Of a stretch of 64,000 nucleotides of DNA, positions 1 through 8,166 are shown piece by piece (within the stretch, counting starts at the first letter, position 1; the number at the start of each line of letters is the position of its first letter). The position numbers and the translations under genes are program-made. The notes under the pieces are model-generated. The model had not been told where the DNA came from, did not search any database, and was given only the letters and a program-made list of their open reading frames with translations. Origin of the DNA: an uncultured Collinsella sp. (GTDB lineage Bacteria > Actinomycetota > Coriobacteriia > Coriobacteriales > Coriobacteriaceae); contig URRB01000003.1 in assembly GCA_900550195.1 (NCBI GenBank), positions 115,264-179,263 on the forward strand. The letters are read 5' to 3'.

Positions 1-2928
1 GCCGGGCAGGTGGCCGCCCTCGCCGGGCTTGGCGCCCTGGGCCATCTTGATCTGAATCTCGAAGGCGCTGCACAGGTAGCGGCTCGTCACGCCAAATCGC
101 GCACTTGCTACCTGCTTGATCGCGGAGTTCTTGGAGTCACCGTTAGCCAGCGGGGTCTCGCGGCGCGGGTCCTCGCCGCCCTCGCCGGAGTTGGAACGGC
201 CATGCAGGCGGTTCATGGCGATGGCCATGCACTCGTGTGCTTCCTTGCTGATGGAGCCGTACGACATGGCGCCGGTGTTAAAGCGGCGGACGATGTTGAG
301 CGCGGGCTCGACCTCGTCGAGTGCCACCGGAGTGCGGCCGCTGGCATCAAAGTCCAGCAGGTCGCGCAGGCGCACGGCACGGCCGGTGCGGTGCAGGCGG
401 GCGCTGTACTCCTTAAAGGTGTCGTAGCTGTCCTCACGGCAGGCGGTCTGCAGCAAGTAGACAGTCTGCGGATCGATGAGGTGATCCTCGCCGCCGAGCG
501 GGCGCCACTTGGTCAGGCCCAACGTGGGCAGCTGATCGGGAGCCGGGCTCTTAAGGATAGCGAGCGCGGCGTCATAGCGCTCATTTTGCTCGCGTTCGAC
601 GTCCTCGACACCCATACCGCCCACACGGCTCACTGTGCCGGCGAAGTACGCGTTGACGAACTCCGGCGTAAAGCCCACGGCCTCGAAGATCTGCGCGGAG
701 TGGTAGCTCTGCACCGTGGAGATGCCCATCTTGGACATGATGGAGACGATGCCCGCCGTCGCGGCCTTGTTGTAATTGGCGATGCCCTGCTCGGCCGTCA
801 CGTCCAGATCGCCGCGTGCCGCCAGATCGCGGATGCACGCATGCGCGTTGTACGGATAGATGCCGCTCGCGGAGTAGCCCACCAGCGCCGCAAAGTCGTG
901 CGGGGACACGGCGTCGCCGCACTCCACCACGATATCGGCAAAGGTGCGCACGCCGGCACGGATCAGGTGGTTGTGCACGCAGCCCACGGCGAGCAGCGAC
1001 GGCACGGGCACCTCGCCCGCTCCGGCGCGATCGCTCAGCACCACGATGTTCACGCCATCGCGAACCGCAGCCTCAACGTCCTCTGCAAGCTGCTTGAGCG
1101 CAGCCTGCAGCGCGCCCTCGCCGGCATCGCGGCGGTAGACGGCACGGAAACGGCGGGTCTTAAAGCCAACACGGTCAATCGCGCAAATGCGGTCGAACTC
1201 CTCCTCGCTCAGCAGCGGGCGCTCCAGGCGCACCAGCTGGCAGGCCGTACGGGAGTCCTCGAGCAGGTTGCCGTGGTTGCCCAGGTAGAGCGTGGTCGAA
1301 GTCACCATATACTCGCGCAGGGCGTCGATCGGCGGGTTCGTGACCTGGGCGAACAACTGATAGAAGTAGTCAAAGAACGAGCGCGTCTTCTTGGACAGGC
1401 AGGCCAGCGGCGCATCGATGCCCATCGAAGCGAGCGGTGCCTTGCCCTGCTGGGCCATGGGACGCACGACCTCGTCGACGTCATCCCAGTGGTAGCCGAG
1501 CTTGGCCATACGCACGGCGGCGGGCACCTCGGCGTCCTCGGCGGGCGTTGCCGCAACGGGCTCATCGAGCGCGTCAACGGTTAGCGTCTCCTCGGCAATC
1601 CAATCACGGTAGGGCTTTTCCTTGGCGTAACGGGCACGCAGCTCATCGTTGTAGATGACGCGCCCGCGGGCAAAGTCGACCTCGAGCATCTGGCCCGGTC
1701 CTAGGCAGCCGCTCGTCAGGATGTTCTCGGGGCTCACCTCGATGGTGCCCACCTCGCTCGCCAGCATAAAGCGACCGTCGCGCGTCACATAGTAGCGGGC
1801 GGGACGCAGGCCGTTACGGTCGAGGGCGGCACCCAGCGTGCGACCGTCGGTAAAGGCGATGGCCGCCGGGCCATCCCACGGCTCCATGAGCATGGACTGG
1901 TAAGCGTCGTAGGCGCGGCACTCCTCACTCAGGCTGTCGTTGTGGTCCCACGGCTCGGGCAGCAGCATGGATGCGGCACGCGTGAGCGGACGACCGTTCA
2001 TGACCAAAAACTCAAGCACATTGTCCAGAATCGCGGAGTCGGAGCCCTCGCGGTTGATGATGGGCATCACGCGCTCAAGATCGTGCTGCAGCACGGGGCT
2101 GTACAGGTTGGGTTCGCGGGCGCGAATCCAGTTGACGTTGCCCTTGAGGGTATTGATCTCGCCGTTGTGGATGATAAAGCGGTTGGGATGTGCGCGCTCC
2201 CAGCTGGGCGTGGTGTTGGTGGAGTAGCGCGAGTGGACGAGCGCCACGGCCGTTTTGACGGCGGCGTCGTTGAGGTCGATGAAGAAACGGCGCATCTGCG
2301 TGGCCACAAGCATGCCCTTGTACACGATGGTGCGCGAGCTCATGGAGCACACATAGAAGATCTTGTCGCGCAGGGCGAACTCAGCGTCGGCCTTCTTTTC
2401 GATGGTGCGGCGGCACACGTACAGGCGACGCTCAAAGGCATCGCCGGCGGGCGTGTCGTCCGGACGGCCCAGGAAAGCCTGCAGGATAGTAGGCATGCAG
2501 GCGCGGGCCGTCTCGCCCAGGTCGTGCGGGTCGACCGGCACCTCGCGCCAAAAGAGCAGCGGCACGCCGGCCTCGGCGCAGCCCTCCTCAAACACGCGAC
2601 GGGCATCCTCTACGCCCTTGTCGTCCTGCGGGAAGAACAGCATGGCCACGCCATAGTCGCCCTCTGCCGGCAGAATCTGGCCGCACTTTTGGGCCTCTTT
2701 ACGGAAAAAGTGATGCGGAACCTGGAACAGGATTCCGGCGCCGTCGCCGGTGTTCTTCTCGAGTCCGGTGCCGCCGCGGTGCTCCAAGTTGACCAGAATG
2801 GACAGTGCGTCGTCCAGAATCTGGTGATGGCGCTCGCCGTTGATATCGGCAAGCGCGCCGATGCCACATGCATCGTGGTCGAATTCGGGGCGATAAAGGC
2901 CCTGCTGCTGAGCGGAATCTGCCTGCAT
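1..2928 (-). CDS. gltB: Glutamate synthase large subunit, 5' part (runs off left edge)
   Basis: Glutamate synthase (GOGAT) moves the glutamine amide to 2-oxoglutarate to give two glutamates, the second step of ammonium assimilation in the cytoplasm. The first 976 codons are present. The N-terminus reads FDHDACGIG, whose Cys is the usual class II amidotransferase nucleophile after propeptide removal, followed by EHRGGTG and, near residue 280, HSRYSTNT and HNGEINTL. The last visible residues, KMAQGAKPGEGG, belong to the FMN/synthase domain, so about a third of a normal 1500-residue protein lies outside the window. The ATG at 2928 follows a strong GGGAGG ribosome-binding site. A TTTCGAAA palindrome lies about 80 bases upstream. 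Confidence 0.95.
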   Translation of the reverse strand, partial: MQADSAQQQGLYRPEFDHDACGIGALADINGERHHQILDDALSILVNLEHRGGTGLEKNTGDGAGILFQVPHHFFRKEAQKCGQILPAEGDYGVAMLFFPQDDKGVEDARRVFEEGCAEAGVPLLFWREVPVDPHDLGETARACMPTILQAFLGRPDDTPAGDAFERRLYVCRRTIEKKADAEFALRDKIFYVCSMSSRTIVYKGMLVATQMRRFFIDLNDAAVKTAVALVHSRYSTNTTPSWERAHPNRFIIHNGEINTLKGNVNWIRAREPNLYSPVLQHDLERVMPIINREGSDSAILDNVLEFLVMNGRPLTRAASMLLPEPWDHNDSLSEECRAYDAYQSMLMEPWDGPAAIAFTDGRTLGAALDRNGLRPARYYVTRDGRFMLASEVGTIEVSPENILTSGCLGPGQMLEVDFARGRVIYNDELRARYAKEKPYRDWIAEETLTVDALDEPVAATPAEDAEVPAAVRMAKLGYHWDDVDEVVRPMAQQGKAPLASMGIDAPLACLSKKTRSFFDYFYQLFAQVTNPPIDALREYMVTSTTLYLGNHGNLLEDSRTACQLVRLERPLLSEEEFDRICAIDRVGFKTRRFRAVYRRDAGEGALQAALKQLAEDVEAAVRDGVNIVVLSDRAGAGEVPVPSLLAVGCVHNHLIRAGVRTFADIVVECGDAVSPHDFAALVGYSASGIYPYNAHACIRDLAARGDLDVTAEQGIANYNKAATAGIVSIMSKMGISTVQSYHSAQIFEAVGFTPEFVNAYFAGTVSRVGGMGVEDVEREQNERYDAALAILKSPAPDQLPTLGLTKWRPLGGEDHLIDPQTVYLLQTACREDSYDTFKEYSARLHRTGRAVRLRDLLDFDASGRTPVALDEVEPALNIVRRFNTGAMSYGSISKEAHECMAIAMNRLHGRSNSGEGGEDPRRETPLANGDSKNSAIKQVASARFGVTSRYLCSAFEIQIKMAQGAKPGEGGHLPG

Positions 2929-3007
2929 CGCGATCCTCCCCTTGGTGTTAGACAGTCAGTTGAATAGGCATACTAGGAGCATCACCGGCCCGTTGTGTTT
3001 CCCGCCC

Positions 3008-3017
3008 GTTTCGAAAC
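3008..3017. promoter_or_regulatory. Candidate operator upstream of gltB (GTTTCGAAAC)
   Basis: The perfect 10-base palindrome GTTTCGAAAC, followed by AAT, lies about 80 bases before the gltB start and about 35 bases upstream of a TAGTAT -10-like hexamer at 2970-2975. The same core occurs twice upstream of argR (43656-43693). The position fits an activator site; the binding protein is unknown. Confidence 0.4.
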
Positions 3018-3111
3018 AATCGCGTAACGCACGCCCTACGAATGGACACCGCCGACCTCAAGGGCGACAACATAGGCCCCAAGTTCGGCCTGCAAACTCA
3101 CCTCTTCAAAC

Positions 3112-3328
3112 ATCTCAATCCGTAACAGGAAGACCCAATTTTGGCGCCTAGATGTTACAGATTGAGATTTTCTGCAGGACAGTTTTGGTTTGTCTCGATC
3201 TGTAACACGAAGGGCCGGTTTTGGCGGTCAGCTGTTACAGATCGAGATATTCCATAGGACCATTTCTTCCTGTCTTGACCTGTAACACCTAGGTCCAATT
3301 TCCATCCCTAGTTGTTACAGATCAAGAC
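3112..3328. repeat. Three tandem hairpins with compensatory arm changes
   Basis: Units at 3112-3168, 3193-3247 and 3272-3328 repeat about every 80 bases. Each has arms of the form NNCTNNANCTGTAACA and its complement around a 25-base loop. The arms differ between units (CTCAATC, CTCGATC, CTTGACC), but the partner arm changes with them, so pairing is kept: 15/16, 15/15 and 15/16 matches. This is a covarying structure rather than a simple duplication. A degenerate half copy lies just after mntH at 4735-4775. Confidence 0.8.
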
Positions 3329-3449
3329 ATTTCGGCAACTCCTTTCCCCATCCTATTCAAATACAACAATTTTGTTAGTCTCAGTTAACCTTTAAGCCTA
3401 AAACGGGTATCCTTTGCGACGTCAAACAAACGGCACGCAGGAGCTCACT

Positions 3450-4706
3450 ATGCTCAACCATCTCAAACATCATTTTGGCTCCCGGCGCACCGGCAGTCAC
3501 GGAGGCCTAGACCTTGCGCGGCACATCGGCCCCGGGCTGCTCGTGACCGTCGGCTTTATCGACCCGGGCAACTGGGCCTCCAATATGGCCGCGGGCTCGC
3601 AGTTTGGCTACGCGCTGCTGTGGATCGTCACACTGTCCACGATTATGCTCATTGTGCTGCAGCACAATGCGGCGCACCTGGGTATCGCCACGGGCGCCTG
3701 TCTTGCCGAGGCCACGACCCGCTTTCTCCCCCGCATCGTGGGACGCGCGGTGCTCGGCAGCGCCTATCTCGCGACCATCGCCACCGCCATGGCCGAAGTC
3801 CTGGGTGGCGCGATTGCCCTTCAAATGCTCTTTGGGCTGCCCGTGCGCGCGGGCTGCGTCATCGTGGCGGCAGTATCGATGGCGATGCTCATGACGAACT
3901 CCTACAAGCGTGCCGAACGCTGGATCATCGCCTTCGTAGGCGTGGTAGGACTCTCGTTTTTGGCCGAGCTTGCACTAGTCAAGGTCGACTGGCCGCAAGC
4001 CGCCGCAAGCTGGATCACGCCCAGTATGCCCACTGGCTCTGCCGCGATTATCGTGAGTGTCCTGGGTGCGGTCGTTATGCCCCACAACCTCTTTCTACAC
4101 TCCGAGGTCATCCAATCCATGCACTTCGAAGGCCAAGGCGAGCAGGTTATCGAAGAGCGTCTGCGCTATGAGCTCTTCGACACGCTCTTTTCGATGGGCG
4201 TGGGCTGGGCAATCAACTCGGCCATGGTCATCCTGGCCGCAACGACCTTCTTTGCGCACGGCATTGTCGTAGACGACCTCGCCGTCGCAGCGGACACGCT
4301 CTCCCCCATTCTGGGCCCAGCAAGCTCGACCATCTTTGCGGTGGCGCTGCTGTTTGCGGGCCTCTCGAGTAGTGTGACGGCAGGCATGGCGGCAGGCACC
4401 ATCACCGCAGGCATGTTCGACGAGGAATACGACGTCCACGACCGACATTCCTCGATCGGGGTGGTGGCCTGTTTCGCCGGCGCAGTGGCGGCGTGCCTGG
4501 TCGTCCCAAATCCTTTTGAGGGTCTCATTTGGAGTCAGGCGCTGCTGTCGCTTCAGTTGCCGATTACGGTCTTTGTGCTCATACGACTCACCAGTTCGCC
4601 CCGCGTCATGGGCAAATACGCCAACTCGCGCCCGCTCAACGCGTTGCTCGTAGGAATCGGCGTCATCGTAACGGTTCTCGACATCGTGCTGCTAACGGGG
4701 ATGTAA
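3450..4706 (+). CDS. mntH: NRAMP-family divalent metal transporter (MntH-like)
   Basis: A 418-residue inner-membrane proton-coupled Mn2+/Fe2+ importer. The two metal-site signatures of bacterial NRAMP proteins are present: DPGN (in GFIDPGNWASN, TM1) and MPHN (in VVMPHNLFLHS, TM6), within about eleven hydrophobic segments. The ATG at 3450 is preferred over an upstream alternative because CAGGAG sits six bases before it. The gene stands alone between the hairpin triplet and a two-way terminator, so it is probably monocistronic. MntH is the best symbol, but iron selectivity cannot be excluded from sequence. Confidence 0.9.
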   Translation: MLNHLKHHFGSRRTGSHGGLDLARHIGPGLLVTVGFIDPGNWASNMAAGSQFGYALLWIVTLSTIMLIVLQHNAAHLGIATGACLAEATTRFLPRIVGRAVLGSAYLATIATAMAEVLGGAIALQMLFGLPVRAGCVIVAAVSMAMLMTNSYKRAERWIIAFVGVVGLSFLAELALVKVDWPQAAASWITPSMPTGSAAIIVSVLGAVVMPHNLFLHSEVIQSMHFEGQGEQVIEERLRYELFDTLFSMGVGWAINSAMVILAATTFFAHGIVVDDLAVAADTLSPILGPASSTIFAVALLFAGLSSSVTAGMAAGTITAGMFDEEYDVHDRHSSIGVVACFAGAVAACLVVPNPFEGLIWSQALLSLQLPITVFVLIRLTSSPRVMGKYANSRPLNALLVGIGVIVTVLDIVLLTGM

Positions 4707-4784
4707 TTGGGATGGCGTGACTGTCCAGATATAACGTCTTAATCTGTAACACGTGAGACCGTTTTAAACCGTCAGATAAATCAA

Positions 4785-4818
4785 AAGGGTCCCGGCCGAG
4801 AATTCGACCGGGACCCTT
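4785..4818. terminator. Bidirectional terminator between mntH and rubredoxin
   Basis: The stem AAGGGTCCCGG...CCGGGACCCTT lies between the convergent mntH and rubredoxin genes, with A-rich sequence on the left and T residues in the right arm. It can end transcription from both sides. Confidence 0.75.
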
Positions 4819-4857
4819 GGACAGAGCTATGTTCGGCTTTCGCCGTGTGTCTACGAG

Positions 4858-5001
4858 TTACTCCTCGACGAGCTCAAACTCATCGGGGCCGACGCCGCAG
4901 ACCGGGCATACGTAATCCTCGGGCAGCTCGGGCGTGTCGACCTCAACCTCGTAACCGCAAACGGTGCACACGAACTTATACGTCTTCTTTTCCTCAGCCA
5001 T
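4858..5001 (-). CDS. Rubredoxin-like small iron-binding protein
   Basis: This short gene encodes 47 residues with two knuckles, CTVCGY at 12-17 and CPVCG at 32-36, the four-cysteine iron site of rubredoxins. The acidic C-terminus ends EFELVEE. Rubredoxin is a one-electron carrier. The partner is probably the flavin reductase just upstream on the same strand (5090-5593), whose C-terminus resembles the linker preceding rubredoxin in fused Hrb-type proteins. The ATG at 5001 follows GAGAGGAG. A separate promoter at 5045-5072 suggests it can also be transcribed alone. Confidence 0.88.
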   Translation of the reverse strand: MAEEKKTYKFVCTVCGYEVEVDTPELPEDYVCPVCGVGPDEFELVEE

Positions 5002-5044
5002 GATGTTCTCCTCTCGAACGTGACTGCTGGTGTACTTACTTATT

Positions 5045-5072
5045 AGTATATATTCTCAATAATATAATGCAA
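5045..5072 (-). promoter_or_regulatory. Rubredoxin promoter overlapped by an AT-rich dyad
   Basis: On the minus strand TTGCAT (5067-5072) and TATACT (5045-5050) are separated by 16 bases. The spacer contains TATATTATTGAGAATATATA, an AT-rich dyad that resembles Fur/PerR-family operators. Oxidative-stress or metal control of rubredoxin is an inference. Confidence 0.5.
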
Positions 5073-5089
5073 GTATTTTTAGAACATTT

Positions 5090-5593
5090 CTAGCCTTGAT
5101 ACGACGAAGCCTTGGGCGGCGTCTTGCCCTTTAACACCTTGTGGTAGTAGTCATAGGTCAGCGGGGCCTCGCCGCTCAAGCGCTCGGCATCCTCCACCTC
5201 GCCGATAAAGAGCAGGTGCGTGCCCACATCCACGGTATCAATCAGACGGCAGCTAAACAGCGCCGCCGCGTGCTCGGGCACATAGGGCATGCCCAGCGCG
5301 GTCTCGTGGGTCTCGTACTTGGCAAACTTGTCGTAGCCACTGCTGGTGCGGAAGCCAAAGTTGCCGATATAGAGCATATCGGCCGTCTGATCGATCACGG
5401 TCAGCGCAAAGGCCTTAGCCGATACGATTACGCCGGACGTGACATTTTCCTTGTTCACGGCAATCGAGATGCGCGGCGGGGCGGATGTCACCTGCACTGC
5501 TGTGTTGATAACGCAGCCGGCACGCAGCCCGTCCGCCACGGCGCTCACCACGTACAGGCCACTCGGCATGGTAAAGAACGCAGTTTTGTCCAT
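5090..5593 (-). CDS. Flavin reductase-like FMN-binding protein
   Basis: A 167-residue cytoplasmic protein of the flavin reductase-like (FMN-binding split barrel) family. It starts MDKTAFFTMPSGLYVVSAV and contains the family's CVINTAVQVTSAPPRISIAVNK-like segment, with NTAVQVTS and P-P-R near residues 33-45. Its C-terminus, KGKTPPKASSY, matches the junction found before the rubredoxin domain in Hrb-type proteins. With the downstream rubredoxin it probably forms a two-gene version of that flavoprotein, used for NO or O2 detoxification together with a flavodiiron protein not seen here. The start at 5593 is chosen for AGGGGAG eight bases upstream; a longer in-frame start at 5755 runs through repeat DNA. 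Confidence 0.85.
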   Translation of the reverse strand: MDKTAFFTMPSGLYVVSAVADGLRAGCVINTAVQVTSAPPRISIAVNKENVTSGVIVSAKAFALTVIDQTADMLYIGNFGFRTSSGYDKFAKYETHETALGMPYVPEHAAALFSCRLIDTVDVGTHLLFIGEVEDAERLSGEAPLTYDYYHKVLKGKTPPKASSYQG

Positions 5594-5644
5594 AACGATC
5601 ACTCCCCTAGCTCGGGTTGGAACCTCATGGATGTATGTACCCAC

Positions 5645-5678
5645 AAAAAAGGCGGCACCCATAACGGACGCCGCCTTT
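5645..5678 (-). terminator. Terminator downstream of smpB
   Basis: On the minus strand AAAGGCGGCGTCC...GTGCCGCCTTTTTT forms a GC-rich stem followed by a T run. It separates smpB from the flavin reductase gene. Confidence 0.75.
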
Positions 5679-5720
5679 GAGACATATGTGTCAGAACAGT
5701 AAGAAAGATAAGACGCCCGC

Positions 5721-5787
5721 AGTTGCGGTGAAATAGGGACTGAATAGCCCCTCAAACAGGCAAAACAGTCCGTATCTCACCGCAACT
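5721..5787. repeat. Palindromic element, family A, copy 1 (GGGACTG subtype)
   Basis: A 22-base left arm beginning AGTTGCGGTGAAATAGGG and a right arm ending TCTCACCGCAACT flank a 23-base loop. It is the same family as the elements at 15049-16417, 55771-55835 and 58565-58629. It lies in the smpB to flavin-reductase spacer. Confidence 0.85.
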
Positions 5788-5799
5788 TATATAGAGCGC

Positions 5800-6270
5800 C
5801 TACCGGTTGCGTTCCTTGAGGGCGCGGTCGATCTCGCGTTGGACATCACGCTTGGCCATGTCCTCGCGCTTGTCGTAGAGCTTCTTGCCGCGACCCAGAC
5901 CCAGCAGCAGCTTTACGCGGCCGTCGGTATTAAAGTAGAGCTCCAACGGAACCAGCGCATAACCACGGTTGCGAAGTTTGCCGTCAAGAAAGTCGATCTC
6001 CTTGCGGTGCAGCAGCAGACGACGCCGACGGTCGGGATCGCGATTCCACACGCCACCATGGCTATAAGGGTGGATATGCAGTCCGACGAGCCAGCACTCG
6101 CCGCCACGAATCAGCGCAAAAGTGTCAGTGATCTGACAGGCGCGCTCGCGAATCGACTTGACCTCGGTGCCGCTCAGTTCAATGCCACACTCAAATGTCT
6201 CATCGATAAAGTACTCGTGATGCGCCGAGCGATTCTTGGAAATGAGCTTGCGCTCGCGCTTACTGGGCAT
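5800..6270 (-). CDS. smpB: SsrA-binding protein SmpB
   Basis: SmpB delivers tmRNA to stalled ribosomes in trans-translation. The 156-residue product has the family length and motifs: SAHHEYFIDETFECGIEL at the N-terminus, GTEVKSIR, the NRDPDRRRRLLLHRKEI stretch, and a basic tail (KREDMAKRDVQREIDRALKERNR region) that enters the mRNA channel. The start at 6270 is the conserved MPSKRERKLISKN; it overlaps the end of the upstream TPR gene by 11 bases, so the two are probably translationally coupled. A longer reading frame upstream only reflects that overlap. The ssrA gene is not in the window. Confidence 0.95.
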   Translation of the reverse strand: MPSKRERKLISKNRSAHHEYFIDETFECGIELSGTEVKSIRERACQITDTFALIRGGECWLVGLHIHPYSHGGVWNRDPDRRRRLLLHRKEIDFLDGKLRNRGYALVPLELYFNTDGRVKLLLGLGRGKKLYDKREDMAKRDVQREIDRALKERNR

Positions 6271-7177
6271 CGCCGGCCTCCTTGGCGCCATCGGCGTTTG
6301 AGCCCGCAGCCTCGCGCTTTGCCTTGCGCTCGGCATTGAGCTCGGCATCGCTCTCGCGCACCAGTTTAATAATCGCCGCGCAGGCCTCCTCGCCCACCAA
6401 GTCGCGAGCACGCACCGTCAGGCGCGTCGCCTCCTGCTTGTCGCCGTCGCTTGCGGCATCGGTCGCGCACATAATCAGGCAGATGGCAATCTCGGCCGAA
6501 GGCGAGGTCGGAACGCCTTGCAGGGCCAGTTCACCCATCACGTGCTCGTCGCTCTCATCGGCGGCATCCGGATAGGTGGTATGGATCTTGTTGAGCAGGC
6601 GCGTCGTATGCGCATCGTTGGGCGCCAGGCGCAGCGCCAGACGCGCGCAGCCCACGGCAGCCGAAACGTTCTCGGTCTCGGGCTCCAAGAAGTACTGACC
6701 TAGATTGGCGTAAGCGCGGGCGGCGCACTTGCCATCACTTGCACGCTCCAGCACCGAGAACGAGAGCGATGCCCATTCCTGCTTGTCCTCGAGTGCGCGG
6801 AACAGCTCGGCCAAATCCAAGCGATAGTTGCAGTTCATGGGGTCCCAACGCACAGCCTGCATCAGGGCATTACGAGCGCTCACATAATCCTGCTGGCGAA
6901 TGTAGGCAAACGCCATGTCAGAGTACAGGCGGTCAAACGGCACCTCGACCTGCACGAGCTCGCGCGGATCCTTCTCCACGCGGCGATAGGCCAAGCGCTC
7001 AAACTTGCTATCGAAGCTAAAGTATTGACGCTTCTCCTCCGTCTTGCACTCAGCATCAATATACTCCTCGGCGAGCTCCACCAGACGCTCCAGCAGCGGC
7101 GTCGCCGTAGCCAGGTCGCCCTGCGCCAGATAGTTCTCGGCATACGTGATGTCTTGCAAGCTGATGGGCAGATCCAT
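6260..7177 (-). CDS. TPR-repeat protein of unknown role
   Basis: A 305-residue soluble protein with tetratricopeptide-like helices. A block near residues 80-125 (VPFDRLYSDMAFAYIRQQDYVSARNALMQAV region) and one near 145-190 carry the alternating small and aromatic residues of TPRs. The C-terminal 35 residues are Lys/Ala/Glu-rich and probably disordered. TPR proteins act as interaction scaffolds; no enzyme motif is visible. The ATG at 7177 follows GAGGAG. It is the first gene of a pair with smpB, which ties it only loosely to ribosome rescue. Confidence 0.8.
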   Translation of the reverse strand: MDLPISLQDITYAENYLAQGDLATATPLLERLVELAEEYIDAECKTEEKRQYFSFDSKFERLAYRRVEKDPRELVQVEVPFDRLYSDMAFAYIRQQDYVSARNALMQAVRWDPMNCNYRLDLAELFRALEDKQEWASLSFSVLERASDGKCAARAYANLGQYFLEPETENVSAAVGCARLALRLAPNDAHTTRLLNKIHTTYPDAADESDEHVMGELALQGVPTSPSAEIAICLIMCATDAASDGDKQEATRLTVRARDLVGEEACAAIIKLVRESDAELNAERKAKREAAGSNADGAKEAGDAQ

Positions 7178-7232
7178 GGCTACTCCTCGATCTGAGCGAA
7201 ACACGGCAGGCGCCGTATATACGGTCAATACA

Positions 7233-7261
7233 CAAAACCCGGGTCTCTTACGAGGCCCGGG
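7233..7261 (-). terminator. Terminator after the tRNA pair
   Basis: On the minus strand GCCCGGGCCTC TTAC-type loop GAGACCCGGG is followed by TTTTG. It lies 10 bases beyond the 3' end of tRNA-Glu. Confidence 0.75.
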
Positions 7262-7271
7262 CGTTCAATTT

Positions 7272-7348
7272 TGGTAGCCCGTACCAGATTCGAACTGGTG
7301 ATCTCCGCCTTGAGAGGGCGGCGTCCTAAACCGCTAGACGAACGGGCC
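7272..7348 (-). tRNA. tRNA-Glu (anticodon CTC)
   Basis: The minus strand folds as a tRNA: acceptor GGCCCGT/ACGGGCT (with one G-U pair), anticodon stem CCGCC/GGCGG around CTCTCAA with anticodon CTC, T arm CCAGTTCGAATCTGG, discriminator A and encoded CCA. It reads GAG codons. Confidence 0.95.
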
Positions 7349-7365
7349 ATATGTAGCAAATGCAA

Positions 7366-7439
7366 TGGCTGGGATGGAGGGAGTCGAACCCCCATTGACG
7401 GAACCAGAATCCGCTGTCCTGCCATTAGACGACATCCCA
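7366..7439 (-). tRNA. tRNA-Gln (anticodon CTG)
   Basis: Acceptor TGGGATG/CATCCCA, anticodon loop TTCTGGT giving CTG, T arm with GGTTCGACTCC, discriminator G and encoded CCA. It is 17 bases upstream of tRNA-Glu and shares its promoter and terminator. Confidence 0.95.
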
Positions 7440-7483
7440 ATGACTGCATCGCTGCGCTCGGCTGTGCCTTTGCGCAAGAAAGA

Positions 7484-7512
7484 AATATACGGGAAGTCTC
7501 GCCGTGACGCAA
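7484..7512 (-). promoter_or_regulatory. Promoter of the tRNA-Gln/tRNA-Glu unit
   Basis: On the minus strand TTGCGT (7507-7512) and TATATT (7484-7489) are 17 bases apart and end about 45 bases before tRNA-Gln. Confidence 0.65.
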
Positions 7513-7715
7513 GCCCCAATTTTGACTTTTTTGAAATTCAGTCAAATTGGCCTAATTTAGTCCAACCCGTGAAGGACCTGTGAAGCCAACCGCTGTACAC
7601 GAAGGGCAAAACGCCGTGAGCGGTAGCCGTCAACCGTTGGCAGATTCTACCGTGAAAACGATAGCACCAGGCAACACAATCGAAGTATCAATGATCGCGT
7701 AGATATCGAGGCGCC

Positions 7716-8126
7716 ATGGACGAAGAGCTTGATTACCTATGGGAGACCCTGGGCCTCGAGATCACTGCCGACCTTTGGCCCGAACGGGACAAAATTCACC
7801 CCACGTTACGCCCCGCCATTACTGTGGTGCAGGCAAAATACCGCCGTGCATCCTTTTTAATCATGCGGATGTCATGGCACGCGGGACTCCCCGACCTTAA
7901 GCGAATCCAGGCAAGCCTCGTCGAGCTGTCCGGCATGCCGACCGTCATATCCGAGGCGCACCTGGAGCAGCGCCAGCGCGAGCGACTGCAACAGCAGCGG
8001 ATTCCCTTTATCTGCCCCGGCATTCAGGCATATCTGCCCTTTATGGACGAGGAGTACTGGAGCGGCAAGCCCAACAAGCACGTAAAGGTCTACGATCCGC
8101 ACGAATGGGCACAGCTTGAGGATTAG
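7716..8126 (+). CDS. Small protein of unknown function with IPFICPG-YLPF motif
   Basis: A 136-residue soluble protein. Its C-terminal half reads RLQQQRIPFICPGIQAYLPF. I recognise a similar (I)PF-x-x-PG-x-Q-x-YLPF pattern from the N-terminal module of some putative MarR-type regulators, but no helix-turn-helix follows here and the protein stops soon after, so this would be a stand-alone version of that module. The family memory is imprecise and no function is assigned. The ATG at 7716 follows a weak GAGG. The gene is isolated between the tRNA pair and a triple-hairpin array. Confidence 0.6.
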   Translation: MDEELDYLWETLGLEITADLWPERDKIHPTLRPAITVVQAKYRRASFLIMRMSWHAGLPDLKRIQASLVELSGMPTVISEAHLEQRQRERLQQQRIPFICPGIQAYLPFMDEEYWSGKPNKHVKVYDPHEWAQLED

Positions 8127-8166
8127 CGCATATGCCCGCCAGCCGGGATAGTGCGCATGCCCGCCA

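Larger units (their letters stand above)
2929..3449. other. gltB-mntH intergenic region with hairpin triplet
   Basis: This 520-base divergent spacer has no credible gene. It holds the gltB leader and a TTTCGAAA palindrome near 3012, then three tandem inverted repeats (3112-3328), then an AT-richer stretch (3350-3400) that should carry the mntH promoter. The sequence GTTAGTCTCAGTTAACC near 3374-3390 loosely resembles a DtxR/MntR-type operator, but the symmetry is poor. Confidence 0.6.

Noticed and set aside
10..1584. Plus-strand open frame of 524 codons at the left edge
   Set aside because: It is antisense to gltB, which reads as a full glutamate synthase with conserved active-site residues.
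3112..3328. CRISPR array
   Set aside because: Only three units, each an inverted repeat whose arms differ between units; spacers are not unique foreign-like sequences and no cas gene is present.
2929..3449. yybP-ykoY manganese riboswitch for mntH
   Set aside because: The conserved loops of that aptamer are not visible; the structures present are simple hairpins.
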